DNA of 64,000 bases from the NCBI RefSeq assembly GCF_001428385.1, contig NZ_LMSK01000001.1, positions 1,182,358 through 1,246,357 on the forward strand. Direction: 5' to 3'. Below the pieces are notes generated by a model. It saw only the letters and a program-made list of their open reading frames with translations, searched no databases and was not told the DNA's origin. Source of the DNA: Rhodanobacter sp. Soil772 (lineage in GTDB: Bacteria > Pseudomonadota > Gammaproteobacteria > Xanthomonadales > Rhodanobacteraceae). Position 1 is the stretch's first letter, and each line of letters starts with the position of its first letter. This document shows, in pieces, positions 57,602 to 64,000 of the stretch. The position numbers and the translations under genes are program-made.

Positions 57602-58072
57602 TCAGGCGCGATGGTAAGGGTGGCCGGTCATGATCGTGGTGGCGCGATACAGCTGTTCGGCCAGCACCAGCCGCACCAGCATGTGCGGCAGGGTCAGCGG
57701 GCCCAGCGACCAGCGCTGGTCGGCGCGCGCCAGCACCTCGGGCGCGTGGCCGTCCGGGCCGCCGATCAGGAACGCCAAGTCGCGCCCGGCCATGCGCCAC
57801 TTCGCCAGCTGTTCGGCCAGTTCCTCGCTGGACCAGGTTTTGCCGCGACCATCCAACGCGACCACATGGCTATCGTGCGGCAACGCCGCCAGGATCGCGA
57901 CCCCCTCGTCCTGGATCGCCCGCGCATCGTCGCGGCCCTTGCCGCGGTTGCCGGGCTTCAGTTCGATCAGTTCCAGCGGCAACTCGTGCGACAGCCGCTT
58001 GCGGTATTCGGCAAAGCCTTCCGCCACCCAGCCGGGCATGCGTTCACCGACCGCGATCAGGCGCGCACGCAT
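57602..58072 (-). CDS. rlmH: 23S rRNA (pseudouridine1915-N3)-methyltransferase RlmH
   Basis: A 156-residue SPOUT methyltransferase (COG1576): [40 protein letters not shown] as the SAM knot, [19 protein letters not shown], and GHPYHRA at the C-terminus. Methylates the helix 69 pseudouridine. Normally next to rsfS, as here. Confidence 0.96.
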   Translation of the reverse strand: MRARLIAVGERMPGWVAEGFAEYRKRLSHELPLELIELKPGNRGKGRDDARAIQDEGVAILAALPHDSHVVALDGRGKTWSSEELAEQLAKWRMAGRDLAFLIGGPDGHAPEVLARADQRWSLGPLTLPHMLVRLVLAEQLYRATTIMTGHPYHRA

Positions 58073-58113
58073 GGTCCGCTCTTATGAAATAACACGCGCG
58101 CGGCGCCGCGTTC

Positions 58114-58155
58114 GCTTCCTCTCCCCTGCGGGGAGAGGACTGAGGTGAGGGGCCA
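58114..58155. repeat. CCCCTCTCC-type repeat, copy 3
   Basis: TCCTCTCCCCTGCGGGGAGA then GGACTGAGGTGAGGGGCC; the CTCTCCCC/GGGGAGAG arms form a hairpin. It lies between rsfS and rlmH. Confidence 0.55.
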
Positions 58156-58181
58156 CTCTTGCGACGCACCCCACACGAAAT

Positions 58182-58568
58182 TCAGCTCGCTTGCGCAGCG
58201 TCGATTTCGTGCCCGTGGTCACCCACCGTCCACAGCCGCTCCAGGCCATAGAACTCGCGGATGCGCGGCAGCATCACGTGGACGATCACGTCGCCCAGAT
58301 CGACCAGCACCCATTCGCCTTCCTGCTCGCCTTCCACGCCCAGCGGCATCACGCCCGCCTTCTTGGCGAACTTGCCCACTTCGTCGGCGATGGATTTGAC
58401 GTGGCGTGCCGAGGTGCCCGAGGCAATCACCAGCAGGTCGGCGATGGAGGTCTTGCCGCGGACGTCGATCTCGCGCACGTCCTTGGCCTTCAGTTCTTCG
58501 AGCGCGTCGATGACCGACTTGCGCAGGGTGGCCGTGGTAACGGCCTTGTTGGTGCGGGCTGTGCTCAA
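58182..58568 (-). CDS. rsfS: Ribosome silencing factor RsfS
   Basis: Binds L14 and blocks subunit joining in stationary phase. The family core is [36 protein letters not shown] and [19 protein letters not shown]. The start is a TTG giving [18 protein letters not shown], with GAGG nine bases upstream; a TTG further up is the only other candidate and has no support. About 128 residues, close to the usual 110-140. Confidence 0.93.
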   Translation of the reverse strand: MSTARTNKAVTTATLRKSVIDALEELKAKDVREIDVRGKTSIADLLVIASGTSARHVKSIADEVGKFAKKAGVMPLGVEGEQEGEWVLVDLGDVIVHVMLPRIREFYGLERLWTVGDHGHEIDAAQAS

Positions 58569-58674
58569 GAGGATGGGCCTCGATGCGGGATCGCAGCGCA
58601 ATATGGCGCGGGCGCAGTATAACCGCCCAACCGCAACGGCACGTCAAGGCGCGGTCGGCCCGCAGCGCGGCGGT

Positions 58675-59757
58675 TCAATGTGCCAGCGAGCGCCTGGCCA
58701 GCCGGTATTCGTGCATCAGCCGCGCCACCAGTTCGGCGGCGGGTTGCGGGCGCACCAGGCCGGCAGCCTGGCCGCACCATTCGGACAACAGGTCGCCGCG
58801 CCCGGCTTCGGCAGCAGCACGGCGCAACGGCGCAGTGAGCGCGTTCAGCACCGGATACGGCAGGCCAGCGGCCGCTTGCGGCATGGCCTCGACGAAGCGG
58901 TTGCGCAGGCCGCGGGCGGCGCGACCGGAGAAGCCGCGGATGGTGGTGACGCGGTGTTCCTCGGCCTGCGGCAGGTCCCGCTTCCACGCCTCGGCGGCCG
59001 AGCATTCCGGGCAGGTGAGGAAGGCGGTGCCGAGCTGGCTGGCCGCCGCGCCGAGCACTTCCGCGGCCAGCATGCCGCGGCCATCCATGATGCCGCCGGC
59101 GGCGATCACCGGAACATCCCGCACAAGTGTCGTCATCGCGCGCGCGGCCAGCGGCAGCAGCGCGAACAGGCCGATCATCGCGTCCCCGGCCTCGTGCAGA
59201 AAGCTGCCGCGATGGCCGCCAGCCTCGGCGCCTTGCATGGACACCGCGTCGGCACCGGCATCGGCCCAGGCGCGCGCTTCGGCCACCGTGGTGGCGGTGC
59301 CGATCACATAGATGTCGCGCCGGTGCAGCTCGTGCAGTTGTACGGGGCTGATCACGCCGAACGCGAAGATCGCCGCCGCGGGACGCGCCTCGCACAGCGC
59401 GGCGAACTGCTCGGAGAAACGCGGCGCCCAGCGCGGCGGCAGGCTGGTGCGCACGTCGAGGCCTTCGTGCGCCATCAGCGCATCGAGCTGCGCGCGTGCC
59501 TTCGCCACCGCTGCCATGTCGGCCTCGAATTCGTCCGGCAGCACGAACAGGCCGATCGCGTAGGGCTGGGTGCTGAGCTCACGGATCTGCGCCGCCTGCG
59601 CGATGATCGCCGCCGGCTCCAGGTAACCGGCGCCGAGCGAACCCAGCCCACCGGCATTCGACACCGCCGCCACCAGCGCCGGCGGCGTCGAACCGGACAT
59701 CGGCGCCTGGATCAGCGGGTGTTCGATGCCAAGCCGGTGGGCGAAGGACGTGCTCAC
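58675..59757 (-). CDS. Nitronate monooxygenase family flavoprotein
   Basis: A 360-residue TIM-barrel FMN protein: HPLIQAPMSGSTPPALVAAV, SNAGGLGSLGAGYL, ADAVSMQGAEAGGHRGS, PVIAAGGIMDGRGM and LGTAFLTCPECSAAEAWK. Matches nitronate monooxygenase / 2-nitropropane dioxygenase, which detoxify propionate-3-nitronate; enoyl reductase FabK is related but less fitting. GTG start. It follows DUF1345 by ten bases. Confidence 0.88.
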   Translation of the reverse strand: MSTSFAHRLGIEHPLIQAPMSGSTPPALVAAVSNAGGLGSLGAGYLEPAAIIAQAAQIRELSTQPYAIGLFVLPDEFEADMAAVAKARAQLDALMAHEGLDVRTSLPPRWAPRFSEQFAALCEARPAAAIFAFGVISPVQLHELHRRDIYVIGTATTVAEARAWADAGADAVSMQGAEAGGHRGSFLHEAGDAMIGLFALLPLAARAMTTLVRDVPVIAAGGIMDGRGMLAAEVLGAAASQLGTAFLTCPECSAAEAWKRDLPQAEEHRVTTIRGFSGRAARGLRNRFVEAMPQAAAGLPYPVLNALTAPLRRAAAEAGRGDLLSEWCGQAAGLVRPQPAAELVARLMHEYRLARRSLAH

Positions 59758-59767
59758 GCGGCGCTAC

Positions 59768-60460
59768 CTAGCCGCTCTGCCCGGCCACGATGTTCACCGT
59801 GATCGCGATGATGAACACGTTGAAGAAGAACGCGATCACGCTGTGCAGCAGGACCACGCGGCGCAGGTATTTGCTGGTGATCTGCACGTCCGAGACCTGG
59901 AAGGTCATGCCGATCACGATCGAGAAGTAGGCGAAATCCCAGTAGTCCGGCTCGGGCGTGTCGGGAAATTCCAGGCCGGCGTGCTTCTCGCCGAAATCGC
60001 CGTAGTAGCCATGCGCGTAGTGGACCGCGAACATCACGTTGAGGAACAGCCAGCTGAGCACCACGCTCAGCACGCCGACCGCGAGTTCCGGCAGGCCGCC
60101 GCCTCTGGCCGCATGCAGCTCGTTGCCCAGCGCCGCCAGCACCACCGCCGAAACCAGCACGCCGCCCCACAGCACGCCCCAGCGCCCGGTATCCAGCGCC
60201 TGCGCCTGGCTGCGCATGCGACTCGGCGTGGCCTGGTTGAACAGGCGCGCGAAGATGCCCAGGAACACCAGCGCGGCTAGGTCGAAACCCAGCAGCACCG
60301 CATTGGCCACGCGCAAGCCGGCATGCAGCAGCAGTGCCATCGCGACGAGGAAGATGAGCAGCGACAGGACCGTCCACGGGCGCCCCTTCACGAAGCGCCA
60401 TGGCCGCCAGCCGCGACGCCGCGCCGCGCGCTCACCCGAGCGCTCCGATGATTCGTCCAT
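59768..60460 (-). CDS. DUF1345 membrane protein
   Basis: A 230-residue protein with about five hydrophobic segments (PWTVLSLLIFLVAMALLLHA; AVLLGFDLAALVFLGIFA; LWGGVLVSAVVLAALGNELH; VLLHSVIAFFFNVFIIAITV). The EPDYWDFAYFSIVIGMTFQV and SDVQITSKYLRRVVLLHSVI signature defines DUF1345. Function unknown. Probably one transcript with the nitronate monooxygenase. Confidence 0.88.
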   Translation of the reverse strand: MDESSERSGERAARRRGWRPWRFVKGRPWTVLSLLIFLVAMALLLHAGLRVANAVLLGFDLAALVFLGIFARLFNQATPSRMRSQAQALDTGRWGVLWGGVLVSAVVLAALGNELHAARGGGLPELAVGVLSVVLSWLFLNVMFAVHYAHGYYGDFGEKHAGLEFPDTPEPDYWDFAYFSIVIGMTFQVSDVQITSKYLRRVVLLHSVIAFFFNVFIIAITVNIVAGQSG

Positions 60461-60481
60461 GCATGCCTCCGCGTCAGGGTT

Positions 60482-60757
60482 TCAACCGAGCAGGTCGTGG
60501 TATTCCGGATGCCGCTGCATCCACACCGCAGCATACGAGCAGGCCGGCACCACCTTCCAGCCTTCGGCGCGCGCCGTCGTCAGCGCCTGCTGCACCAGCG
60601 CGGCGGCAATGCCGCGCCCGCCGACCGCGGCCGGCACTTCGGTGTGGGTGATCGTCATCACGCCGGCGTCCAGGGTGTAGTCGAGCAGGCACGGCATGTC
60701 TTCCACGCGGGCTTCGAAGCGACGGGCGACGCGGTCGTGCCGGATGGCGAGCGGCAT
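60482..60757 (-). CDS. Short GNAT-like (YjdJ-type) acetyltransferase
   Basis: A 91-residue protein with the compact GNAT pattern MTITHTEVPAAVGGRGIAAA, ALVQQALTTARAEGWKVVPA, CSYAAVWMQRHPEYHDLL. It corresponds to the 'GCN5-related, At1g77540-like' small family (COG2388). The substrate is not known. Minus strand, 21 bases before DUF1345. Confidence 0.85.
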   Translation of the reverse strand: MPLAIRHDRVARRFEARVEDMPCLLDYTLDAGVMTITHTEVPAAVGGRGIAAALVQQALTTARAEGWKVVPACSYAAVWMQRHPEYHDLLG

Positions 60758-60904
60758 GCAAACTCCCGATCGGAAGACGATTCACAAGCATACGACGTGT
60801 GGGGGCAGCCGGGCGTGAAGTCGGGATGCCGGTTCGTTCGCGCCGGCTGCATGCGCCGTCGGGCACCGTGGGCTCTTGTCTGCACCACCCCACAGGAGAA
60901 TCCC

Positions 60905-61330
60905 ATGAAACGATCCGCATCCGCACACTGGTCCGGCAGCATCAAGGATGGACAGGGCACGATGTCGACCGACACCGGCGTACTGCACGAGTCGCCGTAC
61001 GGCTTCAAGTCGCGCTTCGAAGACGGCCCCGGCACCAACCCGGAGGAACTGATCGCGGCGGCGCACGCCGGCTGCTATTCGATGGCGCTTTCGCTGGGAC
61101 TGGGCAACGCCGGCTTCACCGCCGACGGCATCGACACCAAGGCGACGGTGACCCTGGCCAAGGACGGCGACGGCTTCACCATCACCACGGTGGAACTGAC
61201 TTGCCGGGCCAAGGTGCCACGCATCGACGCGGCCACGTTCGACAGCATTGCGCAGGCGACCAAGCTGGCCTGCCCGGTGTCCAAGGTGCTGAAGGCCACG
61301 ATCACGCTGGATGCCCGGCTGGAAAGCTGA
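60905..61330 (+). CDS. osmC: OsmC-family peroxiredoxin
   Basis: A 141-residue osmotically/peroxide inducible type protein: SAHWSGSIKDGQGTMSTDTG, NPEELIAAAHAGCYSMALSL (first reactive Cys), and QATKLACPVSKVL (second Cys). Reduces organic hydroperoxides. AGGAG lies seven bases before the ATG. Distinct from the OsmC-like protein at 5890. Convergent with the DAHP synthase gene. Confidence 0.95.
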   Translation: MKRSASAHWSGSIKDGQGTMSTDTGVLHESPYGFKSRFEDGPGTNPEELIAAAHAGCYSMALSLGLGNAGFTADGIDTKATVTLAKDGDGFTITTVELTCRAKVPRIDAATFDSIAQATKLACPVSKVLKATITLDARLES

Positions 61331-61331
61331 T

Positions 61332-62417
61332 TCAGGCGGCAGCCTCCGCACGGAGCACGGGGGCCGCGGCCCGGCGCCGCTGGCGCACCGCCTGTGCCAG
61401 TCGCTGCAGCACCTGCACCGAGCTGTCCCAGTCGAGGCAGCCGTCGGTGATGCTCTGGCCGTAACGCAGCGGCTGGCCGGGTTGCAGTTCCTGGCGGCCG
61501 CCGAGCAGGTGGCTTTCCACCATCACGCCGAGGATGCGCCGCTCGCCGGCGGCGATCCGCACGGCGAGGTCCTCGACCACCCGCGGCTGGTTCTCCGGAT
61601 TCTTGCCGCTGTTGGCGTGGCTGACGTCGATCATCACCCCGACCTGCAGGCCGGCCTTGCCGATCGCGGCACAGGCGGCGTCGACGCTGGCCGCATCGTA
61701 GTTCGGCGCCTTGCCGCCACGCAGGATCACGTGGCAGTCGCCATTGCCGCTGGTGGTGGCGACGGCAGCCTGGCCGTCCTTGGTCACCGCCATGAAATGA
61801 TGCGGCTGCGACGCGGCCTGCACCGCGTCCACCGCGATCTTCACGTTGCCGTCGGTGCCGTTCTTGAAACCGACCGGGCAGGACAGCCCCGAGGCCAGCT
61901 CGCGATGCACCTGGCTTTCGGTGGTGCGCGCGCCGATCGCGCCCCACGCCACCAGGTCGGCGATGTACTGCGGCGTGATCATGTCGAGGAATTCGCAACC
62001 GGCCGGCACACCCAGCGCATTGATGTCGCGCAGCAGGCCGCGGGCGATGCGCAGCCCCTTGTCGATCCGGAAACTGCCGTCGAGGTCGGGGTCGTTGATC
62101 AGCCCTTTCCAGCCGACCGTGGTGCGCGGCTTCTCGAAGTACACCCGCATCACGATCTCCAGCGCATCGCCGAGCTCGCGGCGCAGCGGCGCCAGCCGGC
62201 CGGCGTACTCCAGCGCGGCGTGGGTGTTGTGGATCGAGCATGGCCCGATCACCACCGCGAGGCGGTCGTCGCTGCCGGTGAGAATGCCGTGCAGTGCCTG
62301 CCGCGAGGCATCGACGGTGGCCATTGCCGCGTCGCTGATGGCGCAGTCGCGCATCACCTCGGCCGGTGTGCTGAGGCGGGTGATGGCGCGGATGCGCAAG
62401 TCGTCGGTGGTGTGCAT
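61332..62417 (-). CDS. aroG: 3-deoxy-D-arabino-heptulosonate 7-phosphate synthase, class I
   Basis: Condenses phosphoenolpyruvate and erythrose-4-phosphate, the first step of aromatic amino acid synthesis. The 361-residue protein matches the AroF/G/H type: VVIGPCSIHNTHAALEYAGR, MRVYFEKPRTTVGWKGLIND, GARTTESQVHRELASGLSCP, GFKNGTDGNVKIAVDA, MIDVSHANSGKNPENQP and ILGVMVESHLLGG. Which of the Phe, Tyr or Trp isoforms it is cannot be told from these motifs. The leader at 62454-62585 is placed to regulate it. Confidence 0.94.
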   Translation of the reverse strand: MHTTDDLRIRAITRLSTPAEVMRDCAISDAAMATVDASRQALHGILTGSDDRLAVVIGPCSIHNTHAALEYAGRLAPLRRELGDALEIVMRVYFEKPRTTVGWKGLINDPDLDGSFRIDKGLRIARGLLRDINALGVPAGCEFLDMITPQYIADLVAWGAIGARTTESQVHRELASGLSCPVGFKNGTDGNVKIAVDAVQAASQPHHFMAVTKDGQAAVATTSGNGDCHVILRGGKAPNYDAASVDAACAAIGKAGLQVGVMIDVSHANSGKNPENQPRVVEDLAVRIAAGERRILGVMVESHLLGGRQELQPGQPLRYGQSITDGCLDWDSSVQVLQRLAQAVRQRRRAAAPVLRAEAAA

Positions 62418-62453
62418 GGCAGCTCTCCTGGAGGATTTTCAGGCGGCGGCCAT

Positions 62454-62585
62454 AAAAAAACCGCCCTGTGGTGGCGGTTCGGTGTGGTTGTGTCGATCAG
62501 TTCAAAACGATCGCGCCCGCGCCGCCGCCGTTGGCTTCGGATAGCCGTAAAACCAGAAATACAGGCGGGCGGTGGCGGAATGCAT
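62454..62585 (-). promoter_or_regulatory. Candidate aromatic-amino-acid attenuator upstream of aroG
   Basis: Read on the minus strand: a leader ORF, then a hairpin AACCGCC/GGCGGTT (arms at 62473-62479 and 62459-62465) and a T run (62454-62460), 36 bases before the aroG ATG. Repetitive GC segments could form the competing structures: CCGCCACCGCCCGCC near the leader start (62564-62578), GGCGGCGGCGCGGGCG after the aromatic codons (62514-62529), and ACCGCCACC in the 5' arm (62470-62478); the middle piece is complementary, imperfectly, to both others. A ribosome stalled on the Tyr/Phe/Trp codons would hold the first segment and leave the middle free to block the terminator. Confidence 0.75.
62502..62585 (-). 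CDS. Aromatic-rich leader peptide of aroG
   Basis: A 27-residue ORF: MHSATARLYFWFYGYPKPTA then AARARSF. Residues 9-15 are Tyr-Phe-Trp-Phe-Tyr-Gly-Tyr, six aromatics in seven codons covering all three aromatic amino acids; such density is very unlikely by chance. The leader ends 22 bases before the terminator stem. No strong ribosome site is seen. TTGATT and TATCTA about 16 bases apart just upstream could be a promoter placing the transcript start at or near the ATG, which would make the message leaderless. Confidence 0.75.
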   Translation of the reverse strand: MHSATARLYFWFYGYPKPTAAARARSF

Positions 62586-62652
62586 GCCGACATAGATAAC
62601 ACAATGGACGTCCAAATCAAACTCCCGGCCGGCAGGAGGCTAGACTGACGGC

Positions 62653-63576
62653 ATGCCTTCGCCCCTCGACCTGCTGACCCGCCCTGCCCGCGAACCGATC
62701 CGCCGCTGGGTGCTCAAGGCCTTCCCGCGCGCCGATACTGGCAGCGTCGACTACGACCATCCGCACGGCGATCCCGGCCTGTTCGGGCCGCACAGCGCGA
62801 CCTGGCGCGTGCACTCGGACTTCCCCGGCATGCTGGCCGGCGGCCTCGCCGCACTGACCCTGCAGACCCTGCACCCGCTGGCGCTGGCCGGGGTATGGGA
62901 CCACTCCAACTTCCGCGGCGACCTGCTCGGCCGGCTGCGTCGCACCACCGCCTTCGTCGGCGGCACCACCTACGCGCCGCGCGCGCAGGCCGAGGCGCTG
63001 ATCGAGCACGTGCGGCAGATCCACGCGCACATCACCGGCCATGGGGAAGATGGTCGTCCGTACTCGGCAGACGACCCCGACCTGCTGACCTGGGTCCACG
63101 TCAGCGAGGCGTACTGCTTCCTGCACGGCTACCGCCGCTACAGCCACATCGCGATGCCGGCCGGTGCGGCCGACCGCTACTACGACGAAGTGCGGCGGAT
63201 CGCCGAGGCGCTCGGCGCGCGCGACGTGCCCGCGTCCGAACGCGAGGTGACCGAGTACTTCCGGCGCATCCAGCCCGAACTGGCTTTCACCGAACGCTCG
63301 CGCGTGGTGCTCGGCCTGCTGGGACAGGTGCGCCTGCCGGTACCGGCGGCCAGCCTCTCGCGCGACCTGTTTCTGCTCGCCGGTCACGCCTTACTGCCGG
63401 ACTGGGCGATCCGGATGCTGGGCCACACGCCGCACCGGCAGCGCCAGGCGCGGCTGGCGGCGCACGCGCTGTGGTCGGTCGCGCCGGTATTTCGCGCCGC
63501 GTTGAAGGACGGCATCGCCAGCCGCGCCTGCCGGCGCGTGGACATGCCACCGGAGCAATTGCAGCACTGGGGCTAG
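62653..63576 (+). CDS. MpaB/DUF2236-family oxygenase-like protein
   Basis: A 307-residue protein: VHSDFPGMLAGGLAALTLQT, LHPLALAGVWDHSNFRGDLL, GRLRRTTAFVGGTTY, TWVHVSEAYCFLHGYRRYSH, VTEYFRRIQPEL. Matches the 'oxygenase MpaB family' (DUF2236), which includes latex-clearing and MpaB-type heme or metal oxygenases. The substrate is not known. Divergent from the aroG leader. Confidence 0.85.
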   Translation: MPSPLDLLTRPAREPIRRWVLKAFPRADTGSVDYDHPHGDPGLFGPHSATWRVHSDFPGMLAGGLAALTLQTLHPLALAGVWDHSNFRGDLLGRLRRTTAFVGGTTYAPRAQAEALIEHVRQIHAHITGHGEDGRPYSADDPDLLTWVHVSEAYCFLHGYRRYSHIAMPAGAADRYYDEVRRIAEALGARDVPASEREVTEYFRRIQPELAFTERSRVVLGLLGQVRLPVPAASLSRDLFLLAGHALLPDWAIRMLGHTPHRQRQARLAAHALWSVAPVFRAALKDGIASRACRRVDMPPEQLQHWG

Positions 63577-63648
63577 CAAGCCCGGCGCGGCATTGACAGC
63601 CCCGCTCCATCGGCTAACGTCGACGGGCAAGCTCAGTCAGGGGTTCTC

Positions 63649-64000
63649 GTGGCAACACTCATTCCCACCCGCAACAGCTGCCTGCCGCGGATGACCGGCG
63701 GCGAGAAACGCGTTTCCGAGCGACTCGAACAGAAGCTCGAGGACGACTACCTGCTGTGGTACGACGTACCGGTCGGGCTGAAACAGCGCCACCCGGACTT
63801 CGTGGTGTTCCACCCGCGCCGCGGCCTGCTGGTGCTGGAGGTGAAGGACTGGAAGGCCGACACCATCCGCCACGCCGACAGCACCCAGTTCACCCTGGTC
63901 ACCGAGCGCGGCCTGGTGAAGGAGAACAACCCGCTGCTGCAGGCACGCGCCTACGCACTGGAGATCGGCGTGGTGCTGGAGCGCGACCCCGCGCTGCGCC
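63649..64000 (+). CDS. NERD-domain protein, truncated by window edge
   Basis: The visible 117 residues start with GTG (CAGGGG five bases upstream) and include GGEKRVSERLEQKLEDDYLL, PDFVVFHPRRGLLVLEVKDW and ENNPLLQARAYAL, the nuclease-related domain (NERD) with its PD-(D/E)xK-like residues (D in PDFVVF, E and K in LEVKDW). In many relatives such an N-terminal domain is followed by a superfamily I/II helicase; the rest is outside the window, so this cannot be checked. Confidence 0.8.
   Translation, partial: MATLIPTRNSCLPRMTGGEKRVSERLEQKLEDDYLLWYDVPVGLKQRHPDFVVFHPRRGLLVLEVKDWKADTIRHADSTQFTLVTERGLVKENNPLLQARAYALEIGVVLERDPALR

Overview
The window is high-GC gammaproteobacterial chromosome of the Xanthomonas/Rhodanobacter group. 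The best evidence is the arginine pathway. It has a transcarbamylase with the N-acetylornithine-specific residues, a fused N-acetylglutamate kinase/synthase, and an ArgE-like deacetylase, which is the route known from Xanthomonas. DksA with a long Lys/Ala/Pro extension, a FimX-like protein and several REP-type intergenic repeats fit the same group; Rhodanobacter or a close relative is my best guess. I saw no phage, insertion sequence, CRISPR array, rRNA or tRNA.

Layout. 1-8.2 kb: arginine genes on the minus strand (argF', a PaiB-like flavin protein, an OsmC-like protein, argG, argE', argA/B fusion, argC, argH, the last cut by the window edge), preceded by a candidate arginine-sensing attenuator. 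8.3-12.6 kb: a glycine-zipper protein, cysS, sufE, dksA, yidD. 12.8-18.6 kb: folE2, a translationally coupled ubiG-gph-squalene/phytoene-synthase-like set, a YciI protein, a methylthioadenosine/S-adenosylhomocysteine deaminase and efp, with epmB (EF-P lysine modification) divergent from efp. 19.8-21.8 kb: a FimX-like c-di-GMP effector. 21.9-31.5 kb: core machinery (rpsP-rimM-trmD-rplS, ffh, a CcsA-like protein, radA, dnaB, rpsF-rpsR-rplI, an IscA/ErpA protein).

31.7-37.8 kb: asnS, a MalM-like lipoprotein, a small membrane protein, then four genes that look like the lower kynurenine (2-aminomuconate) route with a beta-carbonic anhydrase inside. 37.9-43.1 kb is the most unusual stretch: a His/Lys-repeat secreted protein, an N-formylglutamate amidohydrolase, two tandem paralogous secreted proteins of unknown function with an EreA/ChaN-like core, a TonB C-terminal remnant, an AT-rich patch and an NlpC/P60 lipoprotein. 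43.3-54.7 kb: slyD, an MFS transporter, a methyltransferase, two DEAD-box helicases around fghA, a TPR-sulfotransferase, a LigB-type dioxygenase, a YkgJ protein, a YpfJ metallopeptidase, a MAPEG protein. 54.8-64 kb: another methyltransferase, a CPBP protease, maf-GNAT-rlmH-rsfS, nitronate monooxygenase, DUF1345, OsmC, DAHP synthase preceded by a textbook-like aromatic leader peptide and terminator, an MpaB-family protein, and the start of a NERD-domain protein.

The two most interesting regulatory observations are paired. argF' and the DAHP synthase gene each follow a short leader ORF rich in the codons of the pathway's end product (Arg; Tyr/Phe/Trp) and a T-tailed terminator. In addition, four dispersed repeat families sit in intergenic space, and some have been drawn into coding sequence (ArgG N-terminus, ArgE' C-terminus, OsmC C-terminus).
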